Source of the DNA: Noviherbaspirillum sedimenti
GTDB lineage: Bacteria > Pseudomonadota > Gammaproteobacteria > Burkholderiales > Burkholderiaceae_D
Direction: 5' to 3'
Length of the DNA: 64,000 nucleotides
Assembly (NCBI RefSeq): GCF_003590835.1
Contig: NZ_QYUQ01000002.1
Coordinates: 2,790,001-2,854,000 of the forward strand
The translations under genes were made by a program, and so were the position numbers. Within the stretch, counting starts at the first letter, position 1, and the number at the start of each line of letters is the position of its first letter. Below, piece after piece: positions 41,531-50,557 of this stretch. The notes below the pieces were generated by a model. The model saw only the letters and a list, made by a program, of their open reading frames with translations, did no database searches and was not told the DNA's origin.

Positions 41531-42325
41531 ATGTCAGCCTTTCTTCGGTATGAACAGGACGATCACGTCGTTACCTTAACAATGGACGAGCCAGAGCGCC
41601 GTAATCCGCTCACCGGCAACAGCGCTGTGTCCGATTTTATTGAAGCAATCAAACGCATCGAGAATGACCCGAGCGTACGCGCCGTCATCCTGACAGGCGC
41701 CGGCAGTGCCTTTTCCTCGGGAGGTAATATTAAGGACATGGAGCGCCAGTCTTCAGGGGATGTCAGCGGCATACAGATACGTCAAGAGTATCGCCAGGGC
41801 ATACAACGCCTCGCGCACGCATTGTTCAACCTGGAAGTGCCTGTGATTGCCGCCGTAAACGGTGCTGCACTCGGCGCTGGGCTTGATCTGGCGTGCATGT
41901 GTGATATTCGAATCGCATCAGTCAACGCCAAGTTCGCCGAGAGCTTTGCCAAGATCGGCATCGTCCCTGGCGACGGCGGCGCCTGGCTGCTGCAGCGCAC
42001 CATCGGACTATCACGGGCCGCCGAGATGACATTCACTGCGCAGGTCATCGACGCCCAGTTAGCACTGGAGTGGAATCTGGTATCCCGCGTAGTCCCGCCG
42101 GAAGAACTGCTCCCAACGGCACGAAACCTTGCACTCAAGATCGCCGCAAACCCTCCGCATGCGGTGCGGCTTGCCAAGCGTCTGATGAGAGAAGCAATAC
42201 ATGCGCGGCTCGATACCGTGCTCGAACTGTCCGCCGCTTACCAGGCTTTGTCGCACCAGACTGTCGACCATCGCGAAGCGGTTGCGGCGTTTCTGGAAAA
42301 GCGAGAGCCGGTATTCAAGGGTTGA
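41531..42325 (+). CDS. Enoyl-CoA hydratase/isomerase family protein
   Basis: 264-aa crotonase-fold enzyme, start at the ATG at 41531 preceded by GGGAGG. The oxyanion-hole segments SGGNIKDM and NGAALGAGLDLACMCDIR are visible, and the KIGIVPGDGGAWLLQR block covers the position of the second catalytic acid. It is divergent from the CoA transferase gene and followed 40 bp later by the LysR gene. It would hydrate the enoyl-CoA made by the two dehydrogenases. Confidence 0.9.
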   Translation: MSAFLRYEQDDHVVTLTMDEPERRNPLTGNSAVSDFIEAIKRIENDPSVRAVILTGAGSAFSSGGNIKDMERQSSGDVSGIQIRQEYRQGIQRLAHALFNLEVPVIAAVNGAALGAGLDLACMCDIRIASVNAKFAESFAKIGIVPGDGGAWLLQRTIGLSRAAEMTFTAQVIDAQLALEWNLVSRVVPPEELLPTARNLALKIAANPPHAVRLAKRLMREAIHARLDTVLELSAAYQALSHQTVDHREAVAAFLEKREPVFKG

Positions 42326-42365
42326 ACGACCCGGAATTCGTACCTCATAAGGAAAGGGTGTTGAT

Positions 42366-43259
42366 TTGGACTTTCGTCGAATTCGTCACTTCGTCGTGCT
42401 GGCCGAAACGCTTAATTTCCGTAAGGCGGCGGAGCGTTTGCATATGGCGCAGCCGCCGCTTACAGTGTCGATACAAAAGCTTGAGGCAGAACTTGGTACC
42501 AAGCTTTTTGAACGAGCCTCGAGCGGCGTATCACTTACTCCGAGCGGCAAGGCCGCGCTGATTGAGGCACGCCGGCTTCTGTTTCATGGCGCACAATTCT
42601 CCGAGGCCGCAAAGAGCGCAGCACAAGGCACGGGCGGCGCCTTGCATATAGGGTTCGTCGGCTCAACGACCTATGGAATGCTGCAAAGGCTCGTACCTCG
42701 ATATCGTGCCGAATATCCGGGCGTGGAACTTGTCCTAAGGGAGGCAACCTCCGCCCGTATCATGCAAATGCTGGAAGAGGACACACTCGACGTCGGGCTG
42801 GTGCGCACGCCGCTCCTGACAGTAGCAACTGCAGTGCTGCTTCAACTTGAACGCGAACATTTCGCCGTAGCGCTGCCGCGCGGCAACAGACTCGTACACA
42901 AAAGTATCCTCTCGCTCGGCGATCTTAAAGATGAATCCTTCGTCATGTACAACCGCGAGCAAGCAGCCGGCCTGCATGCCGCGGCCATGCTAGCGTGTGA
43001 GCAGAGCGGTTTCATTCCAAGGGTAGCCCAGGAAGCGGTGCAGGTGCCGACTGTTCTCGCCCTAGTTGAAAGTGGTCTCGGGGTGGCACTCGTTCCGTCG
43101 AGCACACAACGATTCCAAAGCGAAAACGTCGTATTCAGGAAGTTGATAGATCCGCCGGCGGCCTCCGAGATCGGCCTGGGCCTGGTTTATCGCCCCAATA
43201 TGGAGAGCGCTGCCGCTCAGCATTTCCGGGCTCTCGCCATGAAAGAGTACGGGGCCTAG
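42366..43259 (+). CDS. LysR-family regulator, CatR/BenM-like
   Basis: 297 aa with TTG start (MDFRRIRHFVVLAETLNF). The winged HTH at residues 1-60 (RKAAERLHMAQPPLTVSIQKLEAELG) is typical of LysR proteins of the CatR/CbnR/BenM branch, which bind ATAC-N7-GTAT sites. Two such sites are upstream of the CoA transferase and binding-protein genes. The C-terminal effector domain is full length. I infer that it controls both units; the inducer is unknown. Confidence 0.9.
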   Translation: MDFRRIRHFVVLAETLNFRKAAERLHMAQPPLTVSIQKLEAELGTKLFERASSGVSLTPSGKAALIEARRLLFHGAQFSEAAKSAAQGTGGALHIGFVGSTTYGMLQRLVPRYRAEYPGVELVLREATSARIMQMLEEDTLDVGLVRTPLLTVATAVLLQLEREHFAVALPRGNRLVHKSILSLGDLKDESFVMYNREQAAGLHAAAMLACEQSGFIPRVAQEAVQVPTVLALVESGLGVALVPSSTQRFQSENVVFRKLIDPPAASEIGLGLVYRPNMESAAAQHFRALAMKEYGA

Positions 43260-43455
43260 GAAAAACGCCTAATGCTGCTGCAAAGCTCGCGGAAATCCTC
43301 AATGACTGGCAAGCTTGCCTTTATTAAACTCATGGCATTTTGACGCTCAAAGCTGGCGCGTACACGTTCGGCAAACAGGGAGTCAGATGTGGAAGCCATA
43401 GCCGGAAATTTTATTCGTAAGGATCATTACAAAGACAAGTTACCGTCGATACACG

Positions 43456-43788
43456 TTATCGCGTTGCCCCCAACTCGGATAGCCGCCCTGCCAAGGCATC
43501 GATTTCCCCCTTCTTTGGGCGCTCACTCAGATTTGACGCTGCATCGAATGCCGCCAGGATATTGCCGATGGCGATATAGACGGTGGTATAAGACTCACGT
43601 GCCAAGATCGCCAGTCCCTTCAGCGTGCCAAGCCGGTGTTGAAACGTGCTGCGTTCTTGCTTCGTGCGGCCGTGCTCGACGTATTCCCGATATTTCACCG
43701 CAGTGACGACCACGTCGGCGGAACGCGAACGATGCATTTCCAGCAGCCGTCGGCTGGACAGCCTGTTTCGGCTCAAAAACCCGTTCAT
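43456..43788 (-). CDS. Hypothetical protein near the repeat array
   Basis: About 111 aa from the ATG at 43788 (MNGFLSRNRLSSRRLLEM); a TTG in frame at 43806 is possible. No family recognised. It is basic, with HRSRSADVVVTAVKYREYVEHGRTKQERSTF at the front and a less charged helical C-terminus. It lies between the LysR gene and the 20-bp tandem repeats, in a stretch with lower GC. It could be a leftover accessory gene of a mobile element. The 196 bp before it (43260-43455) show no gene. Confidence 0.45.
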   Translation of the reverse strand: MNGFLSRNRLSSRRLLEMHRSRSADVVVTAVKYREYVEHGRTKQERSTFQHRLGTLKGLAILARESYTTVYIAIGNILAAFDAASNLSERPKKGEIDALAGRLSELGATR

Positions 43789-43965
43789 TTCATTAAAAAC
43801 AGCCAAATGCTGTTTTCGACTTTATTAACTACAAAATCAATCAAAGCACTGCGCTAATTTAGTTTGTTTACGACTTTACATGTCACTGATTAAACTGCAC
43901 GACGACGTGAGCCGGCATCAAATCTGATTATTTGTTTTCGACTATTTTTGTAGGGATTAACGTTT

Positions 43966-44012
43966 TGTCGCCCAACAATAAAGTCTGTCGGGCGACAATA
44001 ACGTCAGTCGGG
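43966..44012 (+). repeat. Tandem 20-bp repeats (transposon-end-like)
   Basis: Two units with a 20-bp period: 43973-43992 (identical to the copy after glmS) and 43993-44012 (17 of 20 bases the same). Each has the core ACAATAA-N-GTC followed by GTCGGG, and TGTCG precedes the first. Arrays of transposase-binding repeats at ends starting TGT are a feature of Tn7- and Tn402-like elements. No transposase is nearby. The rest of 43807-44112 shows no gene. Confidence 0.65.
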
Positions 44013-44112
44013 AATGTCCGCTTTCGACCTTGGATTCGGCCGGTCAACAAGATTTTGCGAGTGTCTGCTATTGTCGCAATACCGGCCGGCCCGCTGGCTT
44101 GACGTACATAGC

Positions 44113-45693
44113 TTATCTAACGAACTGCAATGCCCCGTCCAGCCGACGATTAAGGTGTAGAGGATTTTCCGTCTTCAGCGCATCTGGAAGAAGCGCGTCG
44201 GGTAAATCCTGGTAACTCACTGGTCGCAGGAAGCGGTCGATCGCCAGGCTGCCAACTGAGGTGGAGCGGCCATCCGCGGTCGCCGGATATGGCCCGCCGT
44301 GCACCATCGCATGGCCAACCTCGACGCCGGTGCCGAAACCATTTACCAGGATACGGCCCATCCGTCGCTCGAGCACCGGCAGCAGGCTGCGCGCTGCGTC
44401 GTAATCTGCCGGCTCGATATGCAGAGCCGCAGTCAGCTGGCCTTCCATTGCTTCGATGATGCCACGCAGTGTCGCCATATCGGGACAGCGCACGACCAGC
44501 GACGCGGCGCCGAAGACCTCGTCCTGCAACTCCGGGTGACGGAGGAAGGCGTCCGCCGTCGTCGTAAATAGCGCGGCTTGGCATTGGTGCAAGCCGCCAG
44601 CCTTGCCCCTTGCTTCCGTAGTGACCGCGGTATGCGCCATGATGTGAGCTACGCCGGCCTCGTAGGCTCGGTGGATGCCAGGTGTCAGCATGGTGGATGC
44701 CGGCATTTCTGCCAAGGCCTGCGCGGCGGCAGCGATAAAGCGGCCCAGGTCCGGACCATCCAGCGCCAGCACCAGGCCGGGATTGGTGCAGAACTGGCCG
44801 GCGCCCAGAACCAGTGAGGATACAAAAGCCTTCCCGGTCTCTTCCGCCCGCGCAGCCAACGCATGCGGAAAAAGCAGCACAGGATTGATGCTACTCATTT
44901 CTGCATACACCGGAATCGGCTCCGCACGGTCCGCCGCTATTTTCATTAGCGCCGTGCCGCCGGCGCGTGAGCCGGTGAAGCCCACTGCCTTAATGCGGGG
45001 GTCAGCCACCAGCGCCTGGCTGATCGACAAGCCGCTGTCAAACAGCAGCGAGAAAACGCCTTCCGGCAGACCACAGTCGCGCACGGCCTGCTGCACCGCC
45101 CGCCCGACCAGCTCCGATGTGCCTGGGTGAGCAGGATGTGCTTTGGCGACTACCGGACAGCCGGCCGCCAGCGCCGATGCGGTATCGCCGCCGGCGACGG
45201 AGAAGGCAAGTGGAAAATTGCTGGCGCCAAACACCGCCACTGGCCCCAGCGGTATGTAGCGCATGCGCAGGTCGGAACGCGGCAGCGGCTTGCGCTCGGG
45301 CTGTGCTGGATCGATGCGCACGCCGAGAAAGTCGCCAGCCCTGACCACGCCGGCGAACAGGCGCAACTGGCTTACGGTGCGGCCACGTTCGCCCTCGATG
45401 CGGGCGCGGGGCAAGCCGCTTTCGGCAACGCAGCGCTCGATCAGCGCGTCTCCCAGCGCCATGATGTTGTCGCCGATCTTTTCCAGGAAGGCGGCGCGAA
45501 CTTCCAGCGGAGCTTCTCGGTAGGCGTCAAACGCGTCGCGGGCCAGCGCACAGGCCTGGTCGAGGTCGGCTTGGCTAGCGCTGCCGAATGCCGGCTCCAG
45601 CAGCTCGCCGCTTGCGGGGTTGATGCCGCGGCTCGTGGCTTGGCTGCCGCGGACGCCTCGGCTGCCTATCAATAGTTCGCCCTGAATGTTCAT
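44113..45693 (-). CDS. 2-oxoglutarate semialdehyde (2,5-dioxovalerate) dehydrogenase
   Basis: Oxidises 2-oxoglutarate semialdehyde to 2-oxoglutarate, the last step of non-phosphorylative sugar-acid pathways. It is 526 aa. Visible are the base E265 ([14 protein letters not shown]) and catalytic Cys302 ([11 protein letters not shown]); the M-S-S-I-N-P motif distinguishes this class from ordinary aldehyde dehydrogenases. It is the last gene of the eight-gene minus-strand run, 21 bp after the dehydratase gene. Confidence 0.92.
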   Translation of the reverse strand: MNIQGELLIGSRGVRGSQATSRGINPASGELLEPAFGSASQADLDQACALARDAFDAYREAPLEVRAAFLEKIGDNIMALGDALIERCVAESGLPRARIEGERGRTVSQLRLFAGVVRAGDFLGVRIDPAQPERKPLPRSDLRMRYIPLGPVAVFGASNFPLAFSVAGGDTASALAAGCPVVAKAHPAHPGTSELVGRAVQQAVRDCGLPEGVFSLLFDSGLSISQALVADPRIKAVGFTGSRAGGTALMKIAADRAEPIPVYAEMSSINPVLLFPHALAARAEETGKAFVSSLVLGAGQFCTNPGLVLALDGPDLGRFIAAAAQALAEMPASTMLTPGIHRAYEAGVAHIMAHTAVTTEARGKAGGLHQCQAALFTTTADAFLRHPELQDEVFGAASLVVRCPDMATLRGIIEAMEGQLTAALHIEPADYDAARSLLPVLERRMGRILVNGFGTGVEVGHAMVHGGPYPATADGRSTSVGSLAIDRFLRPVSYQDLPDALLPDALKTENPLHLNRRLDGALQFVR

Positions 45694-45714
45694 TGTATCT
45701 CCCTATTAAAAGAC

Positions 45715-46650
45715 TTAACGGCCCCAACGCAGCACTAGCGGCTCTAGCCGGCGCGCGACCTTCAGCAGCCCTTCCCGGGTGGCCGGATGCACTTGGGGCA
45801 AGGGATGGCGCACTGCGTCTGAGCGGATCACGCCGCCTTCCTTCATCAGCACCTTGGCCGACGCCAGGCCGCCCTGACGGTTTTCATAATTGATCAGCGG
45901 CAGCCAGCGCTCGTAATGCTGCGCTGCCGTCTCAGTGTCGCCAGCTGCATAGGCATCGAAGATCTTGCGTATGCCGTCCGGGTAGCCGCCGCCTGTCATT
46001 GCGCCGGTAGCGCCGGCGTCAAGATCCGCCATCAGGGTAATGGCCTCCTCGCCGTCCCATGGACCGACGATGGCGTCGCCGCCCAGAGAAATGAGTTCGC
46101 GTAGCTTGGCTGCCGACTGTGGCACTTCTATCTTGAAGTAGGAAATGTTTTCAATTTCCTTTGCCATGCGCGCCAAGAAAGGCACCGACAGCATGGTGCC
46201 GCTCACCGGTGCGTCCTGGATCATGACAGGGATGCTGATCGCATCCGAAACGGTTTGGAAGAACTCGTAGATGCCGCGCTCAGCGACCCGAAAGGTAGCG
46301 CCGTGATAGGGCGGCATCACCATCACCATGGCTGCGCCGGCGTCTTGGGCGGCCCGGCTGCGCTCTGCGCAGATGCGCGAACTGAAGTGGGTCGTGGTGA
46401 CAATGACGGGCACTCTGCCCGCCACATGTTCCAGCGTTGTTTGCACCAGCACTGAGCGCTCCTCGTCGCTCAGCACGAACTGTTCCGAGTAGTTCGCCAA
46501 GATGCAGATACCGTGTGAGCCGGCGTCGATCATGAAGTCCAGGCAACGGCGCTGGCCGTCGAGATCCAGGCTGCCATCGTCCTTGAAAATGGTTGGGGCG
46601 ACCGGGAATACGCCGCGGTAGGCGGCCCGATTATTGCTCTTGTTGCTCAT
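45715..46650 (-). CDS. 2-keto-3-deoxy-sugar-acid dehydratase (DHDPS family, L-KDA dehydratase-like)
   Basis: Class I aldolase-fold enzyme that dehydrates a 2-keto-3-deoxy pentonate to 2-oxoglutarate semialdehyde. Start at the ATG at 46650 (311 aa, MSNKSNNRAAYRGVFPVAP). The Schiff-base lysine is K173 (ISYFKIEVP), and GPWDGEEAITLMADL and GATGAMTGGGYPDGI follow. The sequence resembles Azospirillum L-2-keto-3-deoxyarabonate dehydratase more than 5-dehydro-4-deoxyglucarate dehydratase. It fits between the dehydratase upstream and the semialdehyde dehydrogenase downstream. Confidence 0.88.
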   Translation of the reverse strand: MSNKSNNRAAYRGVFPVAPTIFKDDGSLDLDGQRRCLDFMIDAGSHGICILANYSEQFVLSDEERSVLVQTTLEHVAGRVPVIVTTTHFSSRICAERSRAAQDAGAAMVMVMPPYHGATFRVAERGIYEFFQTVSDAISIPVMIQDAPVSGTMLSVPFLARMAKEIENISYFKIEVPQSAAKLRELISLGGDAIVGPWDGEEAITLMADLDAGATGAMTGGGYPDGIRKIFDAYAAGDTETAAQHYERWLPLINYENRQGGLASAKVLMKEGGVIRSDAVRHPLPQVHPATREGLLKVARRLEPLVLRWGR

Positions 46651-46693
46651 GCTGTATTTCCTTCCATGATGTAATGGGGGTTCGGATGATTGC

Positions 46694-48259
46694 TTAAGTG
46701 ATGGCGCCGATTTGCCAGGGAACGAATTCATTTTGGCCATAGCCATGCTGTTCGCTGCGACTGCGCTTGCCTGAAGCAGTGTCGAGCATCAGTTGGAACA
46801 GTTCTGCCCCCTTTTCGGCAATGCTTGCTTCGCCGGTCAGGATGGTGCCGCAGTTCAAGTCCATGTCTTCCTGCTGCCGGTCCCAGAGTGCGTTATTGGT
46901 GGCGATTTTCAGTGAGGGCGCCGGCGCGCAGCCATAGGCCGAACCGCGTCCTGTCGTGAAGCAGATCAGGTTGGCGCCACCCGCGACCTGACCGGTAGCC
47001 GAGATCGGGTCGTAACCTGGCGTGTCCATGAATACCAAGCCCTTGGCCGACACATGCTGGGCATATTCGTAAACTTCCACCAGGTTGGTGTTGCCGGCCT
47101 TGGCGATGCCGCCTAGCGATTTCTCCAGCACGGTCGTCAGTCCGCCAGCCTTGTTGCCGGCCGATGGGTTGTTGTTCATCGCCGCGTTGTTGCGCTCGCA
47201 ATAGCTTTCCCACCAACGTATGCGGTTCACCAGCTTCTCGCCGACTTCGCGATTCACCGCACGCCGCGTCAGCAGGTGTTCGGCGCCATAGATTTCCGGC
47301 GTTTCCGACAGGATGGCGGTGCCGCCATGCTGCACTAGAAGATCCACGGCGGCACCGAGCGCCGGGTTGGCCGAAATGCCCGAATAGCCGTCCGAGCCCC
47401 CGCATTGCAGTCCCACCACCAGATGCCTGGCCGGCACCGGCTGACGCCTTGCCTTGTCCGCCTCCGCCAGCATGCCATGCACCAGCTTGACGCCATGCTC
47501 TATGGTTTTTGCAGTGCCGCCGGTTTCCTGGATATTGAAAGTGCGGAGGAAGTCGGCTTCGATCAAGCCCTGGGTTTCCATCAGGCGCGAGATCTGATTT
47601 GTTTCGCAGCCCAACCCGATGACCAGCACACCGGCAAAGTTGGGATGGGCTGCATAGCCGCCCAGCGTACGCTGCAGCATGGCCAGGGCCTCGCCGTCGG
47701 GATCAACCGCGCAGCCCACGCCATGGGTGAGCGCGACCACGCCATCGACATTCGGATAGGCGGCCAGCGCCTCGGGAAAAACGTCGCGTCGGAAGCGGTC
47801 GGCAATGGCACGGGCCACTGTCGCCGAGCAGTTCACCGACGTCAGGATGCCAATATAGTTTCGCGTTGCGACCCGGCCATCGTGGCGCACGATGCCGTCG
47901 AAGGAGGCGGTCTGCTGCGCCGGGACGGTCGCCTTTGCATCGGCACAGAATGCATAGTCGCGGCTAAAGTCGCCCATGGCCAGGTTGTGGGTATGCACAT
48001 GTTCGCCCGGCTGTATCGCGCGGCTGGCGAAGCCGATGATCTGGCCGTAGCGCTTCACCGCCTGGCCCTGTTCGATATGGCGCGCCGCGACCTTGTGGCC
48101 CGCTGGTATCAGCCCGGAAACCCGCACGCCTTCGCACTCCAGCACGGTGCCGCCCACGAGCTGGTTGCGGGCGATGACGACGTCATCGTCCTTATGCAGG
48201 CGAATTGCCTGTACCGCCGCGTTCGCAGCTGGCTTGATTATGTCATTCATGGCTGGCAT
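46694..48259 (-). CDS. Altronate/galactarate dehydratase family (UxaA type)
   Basis: Fe-dependent sugar-acid dehydratase of 521 aa. The N-terminal SAF domain is at residues ~18-95 (VVIARNQLVGGTVL); the core starts GIVRHDGRVATRNYIGILTSVNCSATVAR and contains HGVGCAVDPDGEA and GLQCGGSDGYSGISANPA. The family is known to act on altronate, galactarate, D-arabinonate and L-fuconate. With the following two enzymes the product must lead to 2-oxoglutarate semialdehyde, so an aldopentonate or galactarate is more likely than altronate. Confidence 0.88.
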   Translation of the reverse strand: MPAMNDIIKPAANAAVQAIRLHKDDDVVIARNQLVGGTVLECEGVRVSGLIPAGHKVAARHIEQGQAVKRYGQIIGFASRAIQPGEHVHTHNLAMGDFSRDYAFCADAKATVPAQQTASFDGIVRHDGRVATRNYIGILTSVNCSATVARAIADRFRRDVFPEALAAYPNVDGVVALTHGVGCAVDPDGEALAMLQRTLGGYAAHPNFAGVLVIGLGCETNQISRLMETQGLIEADFLRTFNIQETGGTAKTIEHGVKLVHGMLAEADKARRQPVPARHLVVGLQCGGSDGYSGISANPALGAAVDLLVQHGGTAILSETPEIYGAEHLLTRRAVNREVGEKLVNRIRWWESYCERNNAAMNNNPSAGNKAGGLTTVLEKSLGGIAKAGNTNLVEVYEYAQHVSAKGLVFMDTPGYDPISATGQVAGGANLICFTTGRGSAYGCAPAPSLKIATNNALWDRQQEDMDLNCGTILTGEASIAEKGAELFQLMLDTASGKRSRSEQHGYGQNEFVPWQIGAIT

Positions 48260-48284
48260 GTCGGGAATTCCTTGGTGTTGACGT

Positions 48285-49082
48285 TTAGTTCAGCATGTCG
48301 GCAGGCAGCGCTGTGCCAAAGTGCTTCTTGTAAATCTCGTTAAGTTTGCCGTTCTGCACATTGGTGCGAACCCAGCCATCCAGATAAGACTTTAGTTCGG
48401 GCTCGTTCTTGCGGATGCCTATGCCCAGCGGGAAGCCCTTCATGGAAAACCTGGATTCGACATCGCGCGACGGATTGGCTTTCTTCACCTGCGGGAGCAC
48501 GCTCATTGCGGCGGCGATGTAGTCCTGCTGTCCGGTAGCGACCGCGGTGTTCGTGGTGGCGTCGTCTTCGTAACGCACGACGGTCACATTGGACACGTCC
48601 TTGACCCCACGCGACAGTTCCTGATCGCTAGTGGTTCCGCGAGTGACGGCAATCGTCTTGCCTGACAAGTCAGCAAAGCTGGCAAGCTTTTGCTTCGCCG
48701 GACCGCCGACCACGACCTGCAGCACAGCATATGGCAGCGAGTAGTCGATCACTTTCTTGCGCTCGTCCGTGATCGAGAAGGAAGCCATTACCACATCAGC
48801 CTTCTTGGTCAGCAGGAAAGGCACCCGGTTCGGGCCGGACACTGGCACCACCTCCAGTTCCACGCCCAGATCCTTGGCCAGCAACTGTGCCGCCTCGATG
48901 TCGGACCCGCTCTTCCTGGCCTGGGCGTCCAGCATGCCAAACGGTGGTGCGCCGATATCTACCGCTACCAAGATTTTCTTGCGCTTCTTGATGGTGTCCA
49001 GCGCATCGGCAAACGACAGCGATGCGCTGCCCAGCAAAGTCATGGCCAACAGACTGCCCAGTACGAAACGACGGTTCTTCAT
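48285..49082 (-). CDS. Polar-amino-acid-type ABC substrate-binding protein
   Basis: 265 aa family 3 periplasmic receptor. Signal peptide FVLGSLLAMTLLGSASLSFA with cleavage near residue 25, then LDTIKKRKKILVAVDIGAPPFG. VVMASFSITDERKKVIDYSLPY and LSGKTIAVTRGTTSDQE are family-typical. It lies in an operon of sugar-acid enzymes, with its own ATPase and two permeases upstream. I infer it binds a sugar acid rather than an amino acid. Confidence 0.92.
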   Translation of the reverse strand: MKNRRFVLGSLLAMTLLGSASLSFADALDTIKKRKKILVAVDIGAPPFGMLDAQARKSGSDIEAAQLLAKDLGVELEVVPVSGPNRVPFLLTKKADVVMASFSITDERKKVIDYSLPYAVLQVVVGGPAKQKLASFADLSGKTIAVTRGTTSDQELSRGVKDVSNVTVVRYEDDATTNTAVATGQQDYIAAAMSVLPQVKKANPSRDVESRFSMKGFPLGIGIRKNEPELKSYLDGWVRTNVQNGKLNEIYKKHFGTALPADMLN

Positions 49083-49133
49083 GGTCTCACTCCTCGTTAT
49101 TGGTCTTGCGACCGATTAAATACAAACGTTTAA

Positions 49134-49862
49134 TTACAGTCCACTACAGACAAACTGGTTAAGCTCGGTGGTGGCCGGTTGCTTCAACATGTCGCCGTTA
49201 CCGCTCTCCCACACGACGCCGTGATGCATGAACAGGATCTGGTCGGCCACGTTGCGGGCAAACGCCATCTCGTGCGTGACCAGCACCATGGTCATGCCGT
49301 CAGCGGCCAGGTTCTCGATCACCTTCAGCACCTCGCCAGTCAGTTCAGGATCCAGCGCCGATGTCACTTCATCGAACAGCATCAGCTTTGGCTTCATCGC
49401 TAGCGAGCGAGCAATCGCCACACGTTGTTGCTGACCGCCAGACAGTTGCTCCGGGTAGGCATTGGCCTTGTCCTGCAAACCAACTTTCTTCAGCACATCG
49501 GCCGCAATGGCCTGTGCTTCGGCCACGTTTGTGCCGTTGACCTTGCGTGGCGCCAGCGTGATGTTCTGCTCCACCGTAAGGTGCGGGAACAGGTTGTAAC
49601 TCTGGAATACGATGCCGACATCCTTCCTGAGCGATTGCAGGTCGAGTCCGGGCTTGTGCATGGCCCGGCCGCAGACTTCCAACTCACCACTGTTGATGGT
49701 CTCCAGCCCGTTGATGCAGCGTAGCGCCGTACTCTTGCCGGAGCCGCTGCGCCCGATCAGCGCGACCACCTGGCCCCTGCCGACTTCAAGGCTGACGCCC
49801 TTCAAAATCTCGGCGCTGCCAAAGGATTTGCGCACTTTCTGAAATTTAACGATGCTGTCCAT
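49134..49862 (-). CDS. ABC transporter ATP-binding protein (polar amino acid type)
   Basis: 242 aa, start at the ATG at 49862 (MDSIVKFQKVRKSFGS). Walker A GRSGSGKST is at residues 37-45, signature LSGGQQQR, Walker B LMLFDEVTSALDPE and H-loop VTHEMAF. It is of the GlnQ/HisP type. Upstream codons in the open frame lack similarity. It is located between the permease and binding-protein genes and energises this importer at the inner membrane. Confidence 0.95.
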   Translation of the reverse strand: MDSIVKFQKVRKSFGSAEILKGVSLEVGRGQVVALIGRSGSGKSTALRCINGLETINSGELEVCGRAMHKPGLDLQSLRKDVGIVFQSYNLFPHLTVEQNITLAPRKVNGTNVAEAQAIAADVLKKVGLQDKANAYPEQLSGGQQQRVAIARSLAMKPKLMLFDEVTSALDPELTGEVLKVIENLAADGMTMVLVTHEMAFARNVADQILFMHHGVVWESGNGDMLKQPATTELNQFVCSGL

Positions 49863-49900
49863 GGAGTCTCCTGTTACTTCGTATATGCTGTGATTCAGCG

Positions 49901-50545
49901 TCAGTTTTTCTTGTATTTGCGTTCCAGCCGCGACGCCAACCGGGACAGCGGGTAGCACATCGCAAAATAGATCAGCGCCGCGATGGTGAACACAACAAAG
50001 GGTTCGAAAGTGGAGTTATTGACCACCCGCGATGAATAAGTTAAGTCGAAGAAGCCGATTACCACCGCGTACGATGAGTTCTTAACGATTTGCACCAGAA
50101 ATCCCACGGTAGGCGGAATCGCAATGCGTCCGGCCTGTGGCAGGATCACATAGGCAGCCGTCTGTGCCGGCGTCAGCGCCAAGCATTCTGCTGCTTCCCA
50201 CTGCGTCCGCGCCACTGCCTGGATGCAACCTTTCCAGATTTCGCCGAGATAGGCGCCGGCGTAGGCGGTTAGCGCCAGACCAGCAGCCACCAGCGCCGGC
50301 AGGTCGAAGCCGGCAATGCTGATGCCGAAATAGACCACGAACATGATGACCGGCAGCGGCACGCCTTGAATCACTTGCACGAAGAATCCGGTGCTGCGCG
50401 ATAGCCAGGCATTGCGGCTGCTGCGCGCCAATGCCACCGGGACCCCCAGCAGCGCGCCGCCAATAAAGCCGAGGGCGGAAAGCACGATGGTCCAGCCCGC
50501 GCCTTTAAAGATGAACAACAGATGGTCGATGGTGATGCCTTGCAT
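49901..50545 (-). CDS. ABC transporter permease (polar amino acid type)
   Basis: 214 aa with about five membrane helices. The cytoplasmic EAA motif reads EAAECLALTPAQTAAYVILPQAGRI, which contacts the ATPase. It is one of two paralogous permeases, 12 bp after the other. The two probably form a heterodimer. Confidence 0.93.
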   Translation of the reverse strand: MQGITIDHLLFIFKGAGWTIVLSALGFIGGALLGVPVALARSSRNAWLSRSTGFFVQVIQGVPLPVIMFVVYFGISIAGFDLPALVAAGLALTAYAGAYLGEIWKGCIQAVARTQWEAAECLALTPAQTAAYVILPQAGRIAIPPTVGFLVQIVKNSSYAVVIGFFDLTYSSRVVNNSTFEPFVVFTIAALIYFAMCYPLSRLASRLERKYKKN

Positions 50546-50557
50546 GTCGGTGTCTCC

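Noticed and set aside
43966..44012. Reading the tandem 20-bp repeats as a replication iteron array
   Set aside because: Only two units plus a partial one are present, with no replication initiator gene near; the match to the copy beside glmS favours a transposon-end origin.
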